Shown piece after piece: positions 16,787 through 25,132 of a DNA stretch of 42,528 nucleotides. The stretch comes from Anaerolineaceae bacterium UBA5311 (GTDB lineage Bacteria > Chloroflexota > Anaerolineae > Anaerolineales > Anaerolineaceae), in the NCBI GenBank assembly GCA_002411175.1, contig DHRN01000034.1:1-42528 (forward strand). Direction: 5' to 3'. The translations under genes were made by a program, and so were the position numbers. Each line of letters opens with the position of its first letter. The first letter of the stretch is position 1. Under the pieces are notes generated by a model. It searched no databases and was not told the DNA's origin. It was given only the letters and a program-made list of their open reading frames with translations.

Positions 16787-17798
16787 GGCTCACCTCGAAG
16801 GGAAGAGATTGCGCCTGGCGGAGCATGGAACGAATATCCAGCCCCACCGGACAGTAGCGCACACAGCGACCACAACCGGTGCATCCGATTTGATTGACCT
16901 GGTCGAGCCAGTAAACATACTTATGACTCAGGCGTTGACGCGTGCGTTCCACCCGGGAAGGACGCGGATTGTGCCCCGAGGCTTCCAGCGAGTAGGTGCG
17001 GAACATGCAAGAATCCCAGTTGCGTACGCGTTCGCGGCGTTGGGTTTCGTCGACGATGTCAAAGCAAAAGCAGGTTGGGCATAAAAAGGTGCAAACCCCA
17101 CAACCCAGGCAGCTAAGCGAAACCTTGTCCCAATAATTGCTGCTGAAGTTTTGTTCCAGTTTTTCTTTGAGATTTTCGGTCTCGAAGGCGACTGGCATTT
17201 GATCGTGAGCTCGCTGTTGGACTTCCAGAGCCTGGACGCAAATCGTTTCTGAGGCGTTGGCGAACCCGTTAAAACAGGTTTCTGCGGCTTCAGAAAAGGT
17301 TTCAACCAGGTAAAAATCACCCAGGTCGGTCAACATGGCATCGAGATCTGCTTTATTGAAGGGTCCGTAGCCGACAGTTGTGCAGAAGCCGTTGTCACAG
17401 GGTTCGTGGCAGCCAAGTGCGACTGTGATCGTCTTTTCGCGTCGTTCCAGCCAAAACGGGTCGCTATATTTAACCTGGAGGAAAGAAGTGTCCAGCAGCT
17501 GCACAGCCTGGGCGTCGCAGGGGCGCAGGGCGAAGACGATCCGCGGTTCGATTTCGTGTTTTGCGTTTTCATAGCCACCGAACCGGGTGAATTTGACAAG
17601 TGTTTCGGTCATCGGCAAGAAGAGGGCTTTCGGCGGGATGCGTGTGTTGTGAGGCTCATTAATTACCGTCACGCCTTCAGCGGCGAGGGGCATGAAATGT
17701 GTAAAGCGCTCCAGGTTCTGGGGCAGGTAGACATCAAAATTCGCACGCCATGTTTGAAGCAAATCGGGCAGAGCTTGTTTTTCGAGGATAAAGTTCAT
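16776..17798 (-). CDS. 4Fe-4S dicluster subunit (sulfhydrogenase beta / FlxB-like)
   Basis: A 340-residue protein of the HydB/AsrA-like iron-sulfur family. The N-terminal two thirds contain 'IVFALRPCDAQAVQLLD' and 'GCHEPCDNGFCTTVG', typical of this family. The last third holds two cluster sets: CLGCGVCTFLCPTCFC and CTGCGRCVRYCPVGLDIR. It partners the FAD/NAD subunit in NAD(P)-linked hydrogenases and Flx complexes, passing electrons onward. Two starts are possible. ATG 17816 overlaps the previous stop (ATGA), but ATG 17798 has AGAGAGG five bases upstream and gives the family-like opening 'MNFILEKQAL', so I prefer it. It is transcribed with the whole redox operon. Confidence 0.87.
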   Translation of the reverse strand: MNFILEKQALPDLLQTWRANFDVYLPQNLERFTHFMPLAAEGVTVINEPHNTRIPPKALFLPMTETLVKFTRFGGYENAKHEIEPRIVFALRPCDAQAVQLLDTSFLQVKYSDPFWLERREKTITVALGCHEPCDNGFCTTVGYGPFNKADLDAMLTDLGDFYLVETFSEAAETCFNGFANASETICVQALEVQQRAHDQMPVAFETENLKEKLEQNFSSNYWDKVSLSCLGCGVCTFLCPTCFCFDIVDETQRRERVRNWDSCMFRTYSLEASGHNPRPSRVERTRQRLSHKYVYWLDQVNQIGCTGCGRCVRYCPVGLDIRSMLRQAQSLPFEVSHAS

Positions 17799-17812
17799 AT
17801 CTGCCTCTCTGC

Positions 17813-18763
17813 TCATACCATAAAGCGGTTTTTATCGTCCAGTGTGACCGTAGCGAAAGGCGGTTTGGTCTGGGCGTCCAAACCGGTTTCAAAATTGTAT
17901 TTTTCTTTCATGTCGTGGTTCAACTTTTCAGTCAGATAGGTCATTTTAATATCCATCGGGCAGGCACGTTCGCATGCGCCGCAGCTGGTACAACGACCAG
18001 TCTGGTGGAAGGCGCGCACGATATGCCAGGCTTGCATCCCAGCGGGGGTCGCGCCGCTCTCCGTCCAGCGGGGTTCGATATGGTCTACGAAGCATTCGGT
18101 ACAATAGCACATCGGGCAGGCTTCGCGGCAGGCGTAGCAGCGGATGCAGCGCTCAGCTTCCTTCCGGAACCAGGCATACCGCTCCTTAACAGACAGGGCT
18201 TCGAATTCTTCAACCGCTTCGCGAGCCAGGTTGGAGTCGCTTTCGGCTAACGGCTCGCCGATCAGGATATCCGCGCTGACCGGGTTGGGGTGGGAGCAGC
18301 GCATGCAGCTGTCGTGCAGCAACTCTTTTCTTTCAACCAGGTAATAACCACTACGCGATTCGACCATTACCTCTTGTTCGCTCTCATTGACGGACTTCAC
18401 TGCTTCGCCGGCTTTAGCGACAATTTTGCGCCAATCGAGGATACCTTCACAAGGTACACCAATCAGGTAAAGGTTATCACGGGATTTTTGCTTTTCCACG
18501 ACAAGGGCGTTAACTGAGCGGTTTTCACAGCCGCGAACAACCATGCTCACTTTGCTTTCTTTGGGCAGTCGGGTAAGGTAGGTCGCCAGGTTGTTCTGGT
18601 TCAGTGAGCTATAAACAAGCTCGTCAACATCGTCCGGAGTACGAAAGAAAGCCGGCTGGGGATGCAGCGGCGTTTCACCCGCCTTGAAAGCGAGCATAAC
18701 TTCCACCATGCCTTCAGAGAGTAAGCGTTTGGCTTCGGATTTGATTGCCTCGATATCAGGCAT
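17813..18763 (-). CDS. FrhB-like iron-sulfur protein of the Hdr/AOR operon
   Basis: A 316-residue protein. The N-terminal half has the pattern 'KVSMVVRGCENRSVNALV' and 'LYLIGVPCEGILD', like FrhB/F420-hydrogenase-beta-type domains, which can bind flavin. The second half has CMRC, then RCIRCYACREACPMCYC with CTEC nearby, and RCTSCGACERACPMD, giving at least two [4Fe-4S] clusters. No membrane segment is seen. The in-frame ATG at 18781 is less likely than ATG 18763, which has AAGGAG six bases upstream and overlaps the MvhD-type stop by 8 bases. It probably links MvhD to the NAD(P)H module or docks an external electron carrier. Its exact family is moderately certain. Confidence 0.8.
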   Translation of the reverse strand: MPDIEAIKSEAKRLLSEGMVEVMLAFKAGETPLHPQPAFFRTPDDVDELVYSSLNQNNLATYLTRLPKESKVSMVVRGCENRSVNALVVEKQKSRDNLYLIGVPCEGILDWRKIVAKAGEAVKSVNESEQEVMVESRSGYYLVERKELLHDSCMRCSHPNPVSADILIGEPLAESDSNLAREAVEEFEALSVKERYAWFRKEAERCIRCYACREACPMCYCTECFVDHIEPRWTESGATPAGMQAWHIVRAFHQTGRCTSCGACERACPMDIKMTYLTEKLNHDMKEKYNFETGLDAQTKPPFATVTLDDKNRFMV

Positions 18764-19196
18764 TTTGCTCTCCTTCGGCAACTTTCATGCGGGTAACCAG
18801 GTTTGCAGCCCTTCCCAGGTTTTTTAGCTCTTCTTCAAAAGCCGCAAGCTCTTTTTGAATCATGCCGCGGTCCTGCAAATCGAGCCAGACAAAGCGTACG
18901 CGCTGCTTTTCGTAGCCTATGTGGTTGAGGAAGTCGTTGAACTCTTCCAGTTGACGGCGAGCTGTGATATTGCCGGTTACAAAATGGCACTGTTCAGGCA
19001 GGCAGCCGCTGATCATCACACCATCGGCTCCACCCTGGACCGCATTAAGCACATAAAGCGGGTTGATGCGACCTGTGCAGGGGGTTTTGGTCAGGTAAAT
19101 ATTGTTCGGCAGGTGGTTGTCGACCCAATCCTGATCGGTTGGGGAAAACAAACACCACTGGCATTGGAACAACGCGATTCCCGGTCTTTCAGCCAT
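18756..19196 (-). CDS. MvhD/FlxD-type iron-sulfur subunit (stand-alone)
   Basis: A 146-residue member of the methyl-viologen hydrogenase delta (MvhD) family, which carries a [2Fe-2S] cluster and delivers electrons to HdrA. Conserved features: FQCQWCLFS near the N-terminus, KTPCTGRINPLYVL, and GCLPEQCHFVTGN. The ATG overlaps the HdrC-like stop (TGATG), so it is coupled. A second MvhD domain is fused to the C-terminus of HdrA in the same operon. Having both is unusual and suggests two electron routes into HdrA. In class II benzoyl-CoA reductases the equivalent protein (BamF) can be a selenoprotein; this one has cysteines throughout. Confidence 0.92.
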   Translation of the reverse strand: MAERPGIALFQCQWCLFSPTDQDWVDNHLPNNIYLTKTPCTGRINPLYVLNAVQGGADGVMISGCLPEQCHFVTGNITARRQLEEFNDFLNHIGYEKQRVRFVWLDLQDRGMIQKELAAFEEELKNLGRAANLVTRMKVAEGEQNA

Positions 19197-19780
19197 CAGA
19201 CAGCCTCACTTTCCAGCCAGCCCCACAGGTTTTCGACGACGAGATTGTCATTGAAGTCCTGCTCCAGGCGGATTGAAGTAGAGCGGCAGGCAGCATTACA
19301 GATACCGCAAGCCATACATTTGCCCGGGTCCACCGATGCCATGCTTATCATTCCTCTAAAGGGGACTTTTTTCCCGATCAAGGATATTGCCTCATAGGGG
19401 CAGATCTCAACACAAAGTTCACAGGCGACACAGGTGGATTCGTCCACTTTGGCAGTTTGATAAGGGTTTTGTCGTCCCCGGGCGACCGCCAGCTGCTTAA
19501 CCGCGTTGATTACACCGGAGATATGGATTTTTTGCGGGCAGGCAGGGTAACACAGGTCGCAGGCACTGCAAAGCCAGGTGGTTCGGTCGTTAAAAGCCAT
19601 ATCCTCCAGGTTGAAGACTGCCTCGCGGATCAATCTGCGCGGGTTGTAAGCAGGCTCAAGCTTTTCCTGGATCATACACTTGCTGGTGCAGGTGCCACAA
19701 GAGAAGCACATCATCAACATTTCTCCACCAGGGATTGCTTTTACTTGCTCTGCAAGTTTGGAGTTTACAGGCAGGCTCAT
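19196..19780 (-). CDS. HdrC-like iron-sulfur subunit with extra ferredoxin domain
   Basis: A 194-residue protein. The N-terminal half is HdrC-like: 'MMCFSCGTCTSKCMI' and 'WLCSACDLCYPACPQKI' supply two [4Fe-4S] sites. The C-terminal half adds a bacterial-type 2[4Fe-4S] ferredoxin (CVACELCVEICPYEAISL and CMACGICNAACRSTSI). Ordinary HdrC usually lacks that extension. HdrC normally passes electrons between HdrA and HdrB, but no HdrB (CCG domain) gene exists in this operon. Here it may instead serve the AOR ferredoxin. Its ATG overlaps the HdrA stop by 4 bases (ATGA). Confidence 0.9.
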   Translation of the reverse strand: MSLPVNSKLAEQVKAIPGGEMLMMCFSCGTCTSKCMIQEKLEPAYNPRRLIREAVFNLEDMAFNDRTTWLCSACDLCYPACPQKIHISGVINAVKQLAVARGRQNPYQTAKVDESTCVACELCVEICPYEAISLIGKKVPFRGMISMASVDPGKCMACGICNAACRSTSIRLEQDFNDNLVVENLWGWLESEAV

Positions 19781-22314
19781 ACCGGTACCGCCTTATTTTG
19801 CATTTCGCTGACGATGAAATCAACCTGGATCATGGCTTCTTCCACTCCCGGAATCTGATTCAACTTGCTCAATTTCTTTTCCATCTCCGGCTTCAGGCGT
19901 TCGATTTCAGCTTTCAGCTCGTCTTGTGGAATGGCATCCAGGGCAGCTTGCATCTCGTTGATTACGCGGGCGTACTTGTCGCCTTCTGCAGCACTGATCC
20001 ATTCGGTGCGGAAGCGAGCGGGGTTCATACCCATGCGGGCAAACATTTTGTCCAGTCGGGCTGCGCGTTTGGCACCGGCAATTTGACCGGTGATGTAATG
20101 GCAGTCTTGTGGGTGGCAACCAGAGAAAAGCACCGCACCAGCGCCAAGCCGGTATGCTTCATAGATCAAATCGGCATCCATTCGAGCCGAGCACATCACG
20201 CGCAAACCGCGCTCATTCGCGCTGTATTCAAAATGGCTGGTTCCCGCGAGGTCAGCGCCGCCATAAGAGCACCATTGGCAGCGGAAGGCTAAGATTTTCT
20301 TCTCCGGCTCAACCGCTAACAAAGTTCGGATTTGTGCCAACACCTGCGCGTCGGTGTAATGCAGCTGGGTGATTGAGTCGTGCGGGCATTCACCCACACA
20401 AGCACCACAGCCATGGCATTTCGCGGTAATCACTTCCGCAGAGATACCTTTGGTGTAGTCGATCGCGCCATAAGGGCAGGCGCGCTCGCAAATACCACAA
20501 GCCTGACCTTTTCCACTGACGCAGCGGTCTTCCCAGACAACCGCGACAGTCGGTTCGATTTGCCAGGTGTCAGAATGCAAAATACGGGAAGCGCGTGCGG
20601 CTGCAGCGGAACCCTGGGCAACACTGGCAGGGATGTCTTTTGGTCCCTGGCAGGCACCGGCGAAGAAAATGCCGTCGGTGGGGCTGTCCATCGGGCGCAG
20701 CTTGGGGTGGTATTCCATATACCAGCCGCCGGGGGATTGAGCTACGTTTAAAACCGAACTCATATGGTTCTGGTCGGGTTGTGGGATGGCTGCCTGGTTG
20801 AGCATAACCATATCGTACTCATGTTCAACAACACGACCAAGCGTGATATCCTCTGATTTGATGAAGAGCTGGTGGCTGTCTGGATCTTCAGTGATTCCGG
20901 CAGGACGCCCCTGGATGAACTTGATACCAGCTTCGCGCGCACGGTCATAAAATTCTTCGTAACCCTTGGACGGGGTGCGGATATCGATGTAATAGATTGA
21001 GATATCCATTTCAGGGATCATTTGCTTGAGCAACAGGGCATTCTTGATTGCGTACATGCAGCAAAAATTCGAACAAGCGCTGTTATACCGCTTGTCACGC
21101 GAACCGACACAATTGATGATCGCCAGCCTTCGCAGGCTTTTGCTGTCGCTTGGGCGCATCAGGGAACCACGGGTCGGACCGGCTGAATTGTTCAGACGCT
21201 CCATTTCCATCGCTGTGATCACATTTGGGAAACGTCCATAGCCATATTCGGTCATCGGGGTAGGGTCAAAATGACCGAAGCCGGTTGCGACCACGATCGC
21301 GCCGATCTCTTCTTCGACCATTTTGTCTTCCATGCTGAAATCAATTGCTTCGAGCGCGCCGCAGGCTTCCACGCATTTGTAGCAATGGATACATGCATCC
21401 ATATCGATGTTGTAAATCAGGGGAACTGACTGGCTCATCGGAATATAAGCCGCTTTGCGGGGGGCAAGGTTCATTTCAAAATAGTTTGGCACTTCCACCG
21501 GGCATGCTTTCGCGCAGGCGGCACAGCCGTTACAGCGGTCCGCACGCACATATTTGGCTTTTTCCCGCAGGGTGACTTTGAAATTGCCGACAAAGCCTTC
21601 CACTCTCTCAACCTCAGTGTAAGCTTTGACTTCAATCAGGGGCTGACGCGCCGCGTCAACCATTTTTGGCGCAAGAATTCATATGGAGCAGTCCATGGTT
21701 GGAAAGGTCTTGTTCAGTTGCGCCATGACCCCTCCGATCGTTGGTTCTTTCTCCACCAGTATTACCGGTATTTTTTGTTCTGCCAGGTCGAGCGCGGCAT
21801 TGATTCCAGCCACGCCGCCACCAATAACAAGGGCTTTTTTGCTTACCGGCACCTCGATCATGTCCAATGGCGTCAAAAAAGCGGCTTTGGCGACGGCTGC
21901 TGCTGTCAGGTCTTTCGCTTTCTCAAGCGCGCCTTCGCGGTCATGCCCGTGAGCCCAGGTGCACTGCTCGCGGATGTTTGCCATTTCCATCAGAAAAGGG
22001 TTCATTCCGGCTTCAGCCACGCAGGCTCGGAAGGTGGGCTCGTGCATTCTGACGGAACAGGCTGAAACCACAACCCGGTTGAGACCGTGCCTGGTAATGT
22101 CTTCTTTGATCAGGCGCTGTCCGCTGTCGGCGCAGGCATACATCGTTTCAGCGGCATGGACCACACCGGGCAAATTGGCAGCGAAATCGACCACCTGGTC
22201 ACAGGGGATCACGCCAGCGATGTTGCTGCCACAATGGCAAACGTAAACGCCAATGCGCGGGTTATCACCGGGCATCGCTCCGGCATAGTTTGGTGTTTTG
22301 ATCTCTTCACTCAT
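19777..22314 (-). CDS. hdrA: HdrA-MvhD fusion, probable selenoprotein
   Basis: One 845-residue heterodisulfide reductase subunit A, read through TGA at 21679-21681 as selenocysteine 212. Taken conventionally, it splits into 22314-21679 (211 residues, ending TFPTMDCSI) and 21663-19777 (628 residues), in the same frame. The N-terminal domain has 'VYVCHCGSNIAGV' and 'SACSVRMHEPTF'. A FAD-binding Rossmann motif VIGGGVAGI follows. Then comes DCSI-TGA-ILAPKM, where relatives have DCSICILAPKM. Next are 'CNGCAACAKACP' and 'CIHCYKCVEACG', then 'NFCCMYAIKNALL', two more ferredoxin motifs (CGICERACP, CHGCGACVGECP), and an MvhD domain (FRCQWCSYGGAD, GCHPQDCHYITG). HdrA is the flavin-bifurcating core of Hdr complexes. 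The start overlaps the ferredoxin stop (ATGA). Position 21663 has no ribosome site, arguing against a separate gene. Confidence 0.88.
21642..21660 (-). promoter_or_regulatory. Candidate bacterial SECIS hairpin in hdrA
   Basis: Read on the coding strand, 18 bases after the TGA, GTTGACGC and GCGTCAGC form an 8-base-pair stem (one G-U) around a GGC loop. The loop lies about 27-29 bases past the TGA, within the range of bacterial SECIS elements, and contains a G. The stem is also coding sequence, so chance cannot be excluded by eye. Confidence 0.5.
21679..21681 (-). other. In-frame TGA, probable selenocysteine codon
   Basis: A TGA within hdrA at the position of the second Cys in the conserved DCSIC motif. 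Both flanks continue the HdrA family sequence in one frame, with no insertion or deletion. HdrA of some methanogens and related proteins of some bacteria are known selenoproteins. Confidence 0.8.
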
Positions 22315-22826
22315 TTAGGTTCCGTTGCTTTGCTGGGGATATCCAGCGTCCCGACGACCAGCTTTCTGCGCGTTCGCTGGGCAGACTGGTCAGGAGTGGT
22401 CTTTTTAAGAGCTTCCTTGGGGCACCATTTGACGCATTGGGGACCGTCCGGTTCGTCTTTACACAGGTCACAGATTTCAGCCAGGGTGGTGGCAGGATTA
22501 ATCGAGATAGCTCCAAAATCGCAAGCTTCGATGCACCAGGCACAACCGTCACACTTGGTGGCGTTGATGTCGATGATCCCGGTGAGAGGATCCTGGGTGA
22601 GGGCATCGCGGGGACAGACGATCACGCAGGGGGCATTTTCACAGGTGCGGCAGGCGATCGCGGTAATAAGCACCTCGTCAACCCTCACGGTGCGGATACG
22701 GCTGCGGTAGCTGTTGTATTCACCATTTTTGGTGTAGGAACACATATATTCACAGAGTTGACAGCCAACACATAAATTGGGGTCACATTCAATATAAGCG
22801 TATTTTGAAGTACTGGTAGTTGCCAT
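22311..22826 (-). CDS. Four-cluster ferredoxin subunit of AOR (BamC/DmsB-like)
   Basis: A 171-residue iron-sulfur protein with 16 cysteines in four sets: Cys19/22/25/29, 59/62/67/71, 92/95/98/102 and 119/122/131/135. This is the layout of DmsB/HycB-type electron-transfer subunits and of BamC in class II benzoyl-CoA reductase. No signal peptide is seen, so it is cytoplasmic. It starts 11 bases after the AOR stop and overlaps hdrA by 4 bases. It is the natural link between the AOR cluster and HdrA. Charged residues (RTRRK) lie in the C-terminal tail. Confidence 0.9.
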   Translation of the reverse strand: MATTSTSKYAYIECDPNLCVGCQLCEYMCSYTKNGEYNSYRSRIRTVRVDEVLITAIACRTCENAPCVIVCPRDALTQDPLTGIIDINATKCDGCAWCIEACDFGAISINPATTLAEICDLCKDEPDGPQCVKWCPKEALKKTTPDQSAQRTRRKLVVGTLDIPSKATEPK

Positions 22827-22837
22827 ATTTTTCCTCG

Positions 22838-24724
22838 TTAAACTCCAATTTCTTCGGCTACATCGGGCATGCCCAGATTGATCAGATGTTCTTTTGGAAT
22901 CAGCCCTTCTTCAGTCCAGTTTTTGGCTTTGTAATAGAGCTGTTTCATATATTCAAGTTCTTCATCAGTGACGACAACCCCTGCGCCTGGTCCTTTTGTC
23001 ATTGGGTCGTGCTTCCAGCGCCATGGAAGTTCGTCGTCCTCTTGTTTCCAACCTTCGCGGATATTGAACGCTTTCTTAATATTGGTGGCGCGAATACCGA
23101 TCAAGTCTACATCGTCGTAGTCGAAATCCCATCCGGTGGTCGCGTTGATAAGCCTGGCGATCGCAGGCCAGGCGCCAGCCCGGTCAGCTTTTCCGGTGAA
23201 GCTGCGCCGAATGAATTTGCACAGTGGAAGTGAGTCGTACACTGCCGCGTATTCTTCAGAATCTGCCGCAACCTTTCCGCGGGTTTCATCAACCACCAGT
23301 CGATTTGTCTCTCCTTTGAGGTCAGGATCATAAGCTGCTGAACGATTATGACAGCCTCCACGTGTGCCTGTGGCAAGCCCAACCGAAAAAGTTTTTAGAG
23401 AACGCGCATCATAACCAGCTGGTTCCAGCCCTTTCACGTGCATTGCCCATTTCCAGCTTTCGCTGCCGCGTTCTTCGTCAATCCTTGCGCTGGCGATTCG
23501 CACACCTTCTGCCATAAGGTCGCCGATTCCTTCACGATCGCGGATCATCTCAGCCAGTTTGACGGCTGAATCTCCGTCGCCGAAATTGAGGGTGAAACCT
23601 TCAGGGTGGGATTCGCAGACAAAATCTTTGTCGGTCAAAACCCCTCTCTCGTAGCATTCCATGGCATAGCCAATGGTTACGCCCATACTGACAGTGTCCA
23701 TACCATCCTGGTCGGCAATGGTGATCAGTTTGATGGCGGCGCGCATATCATTAACCCCCAGATTGGAACTGTTGGCAAAGAGACTTTCATATTCAATTCC
23801 GGTCATTGCCCCGGCAAACGGACCGGTTTTTACGATGGACATCTGTTCGCAGGCAATCGGGCACTGGGCACAGGCAACAACTTTGACTTTATGGTGTTTA
23901 TCAAGGTATTCACCACTGACCATCTCCGCGTCTTCATAGACGCCCTCCTGGAAGTTGCGCGTAGGCAATACACCAGATTTATTTTGGGCGAGCAAACCGG
24001 TTGCTGTGCCGTAAACCCTGTATTTTTCAGTATCTTTCCCCTGTGCTGACTTTGAGATGTCAAATGAGAGTTGGTTGAGGGTGTCGGGGTCATACACTCT
24101 GACTCCCTTCGTGCCGCGCACAGAGACAGCCTTGAGCTTTTTGGTTCCCCAAAGCATCCCGTGACCGGTGCGTCCGAGCTGGCGACCGTCATTGGTGACA
24201 TTGGAATAGCGCACCAGATTCTCGCCTGCCGGACCGATTGTGCAGGAGCGGATCTGGTCATCACCGAGCTTTTCGCGGATAGCTTCTTCAGTATCAAACG
24301 TGCCTTTGCCAAGCAGGTAAGTGGCATCGTTGAACTGAACGCGATCATCGTCGATGAATAATTGTGTCCATTTGTCACAACTATTATGCAAGACTACGCC
24401 GTCCCAGCCAGCGCGTTTGAGCGCGATGGAGAACCAGCTGCCGGAGAGGCTGTCGCCTATCACCCCTGTGAGGGGAGACTTGGATGCCAATCCAAATTTA
24501 CCGCCCACAGGCACGGGCGTGCCGGTGAAGATGCCGTTGGCAAAACAAATCGGGTTGCCGTCGTCGAGCGGGTTACACCCGGGAACGATGTTTTCCCAGA
24601 GCAGGCGTGATGCCATTGAGACCCCGCCGATGTAAATTTTGTACCATTGTTCAGGTTTGTTCTCGATCCAGTTTTTTTTGGATTTGAGATCAATATGTAA
24701 AATTTTTCCACTGTATCCGTACAT
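22838..24724 (-). CDS. AOR-family tungsten-dependent oxidoreductase
   Basis: A 628-residue member of the aldehyde:ferredoxin oxidoreductase family. It carries a tungsten- or molybdenum-bispterin and one [4Fe-4S] cluster. The family opening 'YSGKILHIDL' and 'IYIGGVSMASRLL' are present. The N-terminal domain shows 'PVGGKFGLASKSPLTGVIGDS'. Cluster ligands are Cys285, Cys288, Cys292 (CAQCPIAC) and Cys502 in DSLPLCKF, all at the classic spacing. Relatives oxidise aldehydes to acids with ferredoxin, or reduce aryl-CoA (BamB). The substrate here is not evident. The gene leads the ten-gene operon, with AGGAG six bases before ATG. No aromatic-degradation genes are in the window. Confidence 0.93.
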   Translation of the reverse strand: MYGYSGKILHIDLKSKKNWIENKPEQWYKIYIGGVSMASRLLWENIVPGCNPLDDGNPICFANGIFTGTPVPVGGKFGLASKSPLTGVIGDSLSGSWFSIALKRAGWDGVVLHNSCDKWTQLFIDDDRVQFNDATYLLGKGTFDTEEAIREKLGDDQIRSCTIGPAGENLVRYSNVTNDGRQLGRTGHGMLWGTKKLKAVSVRGTKGVRVYDPDTLNQLSFDISKSAQGKDTEKYRVYGTATGLLAQNKSGVLPTRNFQEGVYEDAEMVSGEYLDKHHKVKVVACAQCPIACEQMSIVKTGPFAGAMTGIEYESLFANSSNLGVNDMRAAIKLITIADQDGMDTVSMGVTIGYAMECYERGVLTDKDFVCESHPEGFTLNFGDGDSAVKLAEMIRDREGIGDLMAEGVRIASARIDEERGSESWKWAMHVKGLEPAGYDARSLKTFSVGLATGTRGGCHNRSAAYDPDLKGETNRLVVDETRGKVAADSEEYAAVYDSLPLCKFIRRSFTGKADRAGAWPAIARLINATTGWDFDYDDVDLIGIRATNIKKAFNIREGWKQEDDELPWRWKHDPMTKGPGAGVVVTDEELEYMKQLYYKAKNWTEEGLIPKEHLINLGMPDVAEEIGV

Positions 24725-25132
24725 TATCTACTCCTGTCTGGATATGGAATTTGTCGTGCGAAAAATAACGAAGAATAATTTGCCATCGACCGGTTGAATT
24801 CACAATAAAAAACATAGTTATTTGATAGAAAAAGTATAACCGAAGATGAAAAACTGAAAATGGAGAATCGGTTCATAATTTGTGCATTTGCGATGAAAAT
24901 CAGAAAAAGCTCGGGAATATTGATACTCATTTATTGAATAACGCAGCTGCATCTTTGATCAGTAACCTGGCTTCTTTACAGAACTGTGCTGTAGTTGGGA
25001 CAATCTCTCCCAGGAGAGGGGTCTTTGCCTTGCTCCCGGTAAAGTAAACAATGAACCCTATTTAATTCAATCTGAGAAATCAGGGTGTGAAATATGATTT
25101 GGCATGTATACTTATCTTAAATTCGCTGACCC
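24725..25132. other. Divergent intergenic region between AOR operon and lipoprotein gene
   Basis: An AT-rich gap, about 200 bases of which would form the AOR leader. On the minus strand TATACT (about 24836-24841) may be a -10 box. On the plus strand TATACT (25107-25112) lies just before the lipoprotein gene. A short hairpin CTCTCCCAGGAGAG is near 25006-25019. A 68-codon frame at 24724-24930 has no homology or composition support. I see no recognisable riboswitch. Confidence 0.4.

Noticed and set aside
21663..21681. Calling hdrA a pseudogene or two separate genes.
   Set aside because: The interruption is a single TGA at a conserved Cys column, both sides are in the same frame and fully conserved, and no ribosome site serves the second part. 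Selenocysteine explains it better.
22838..24724. Naming the AOR gene bamB (benzoyl-CoA reductase).
   Set aside because: The operon context is partly Bam-like, but HdrB and NuoEFG equivalents and aromatic pathway genes are absent, and the sequence alone does not separate AOR subfamilies by eye.
24724..24930. 68-codon minus-strand frame before the AOR gene.
   Set aside because: AT-rich, Ser/Phe/Ile-heavy translation of a leader region with no recognisable domain.
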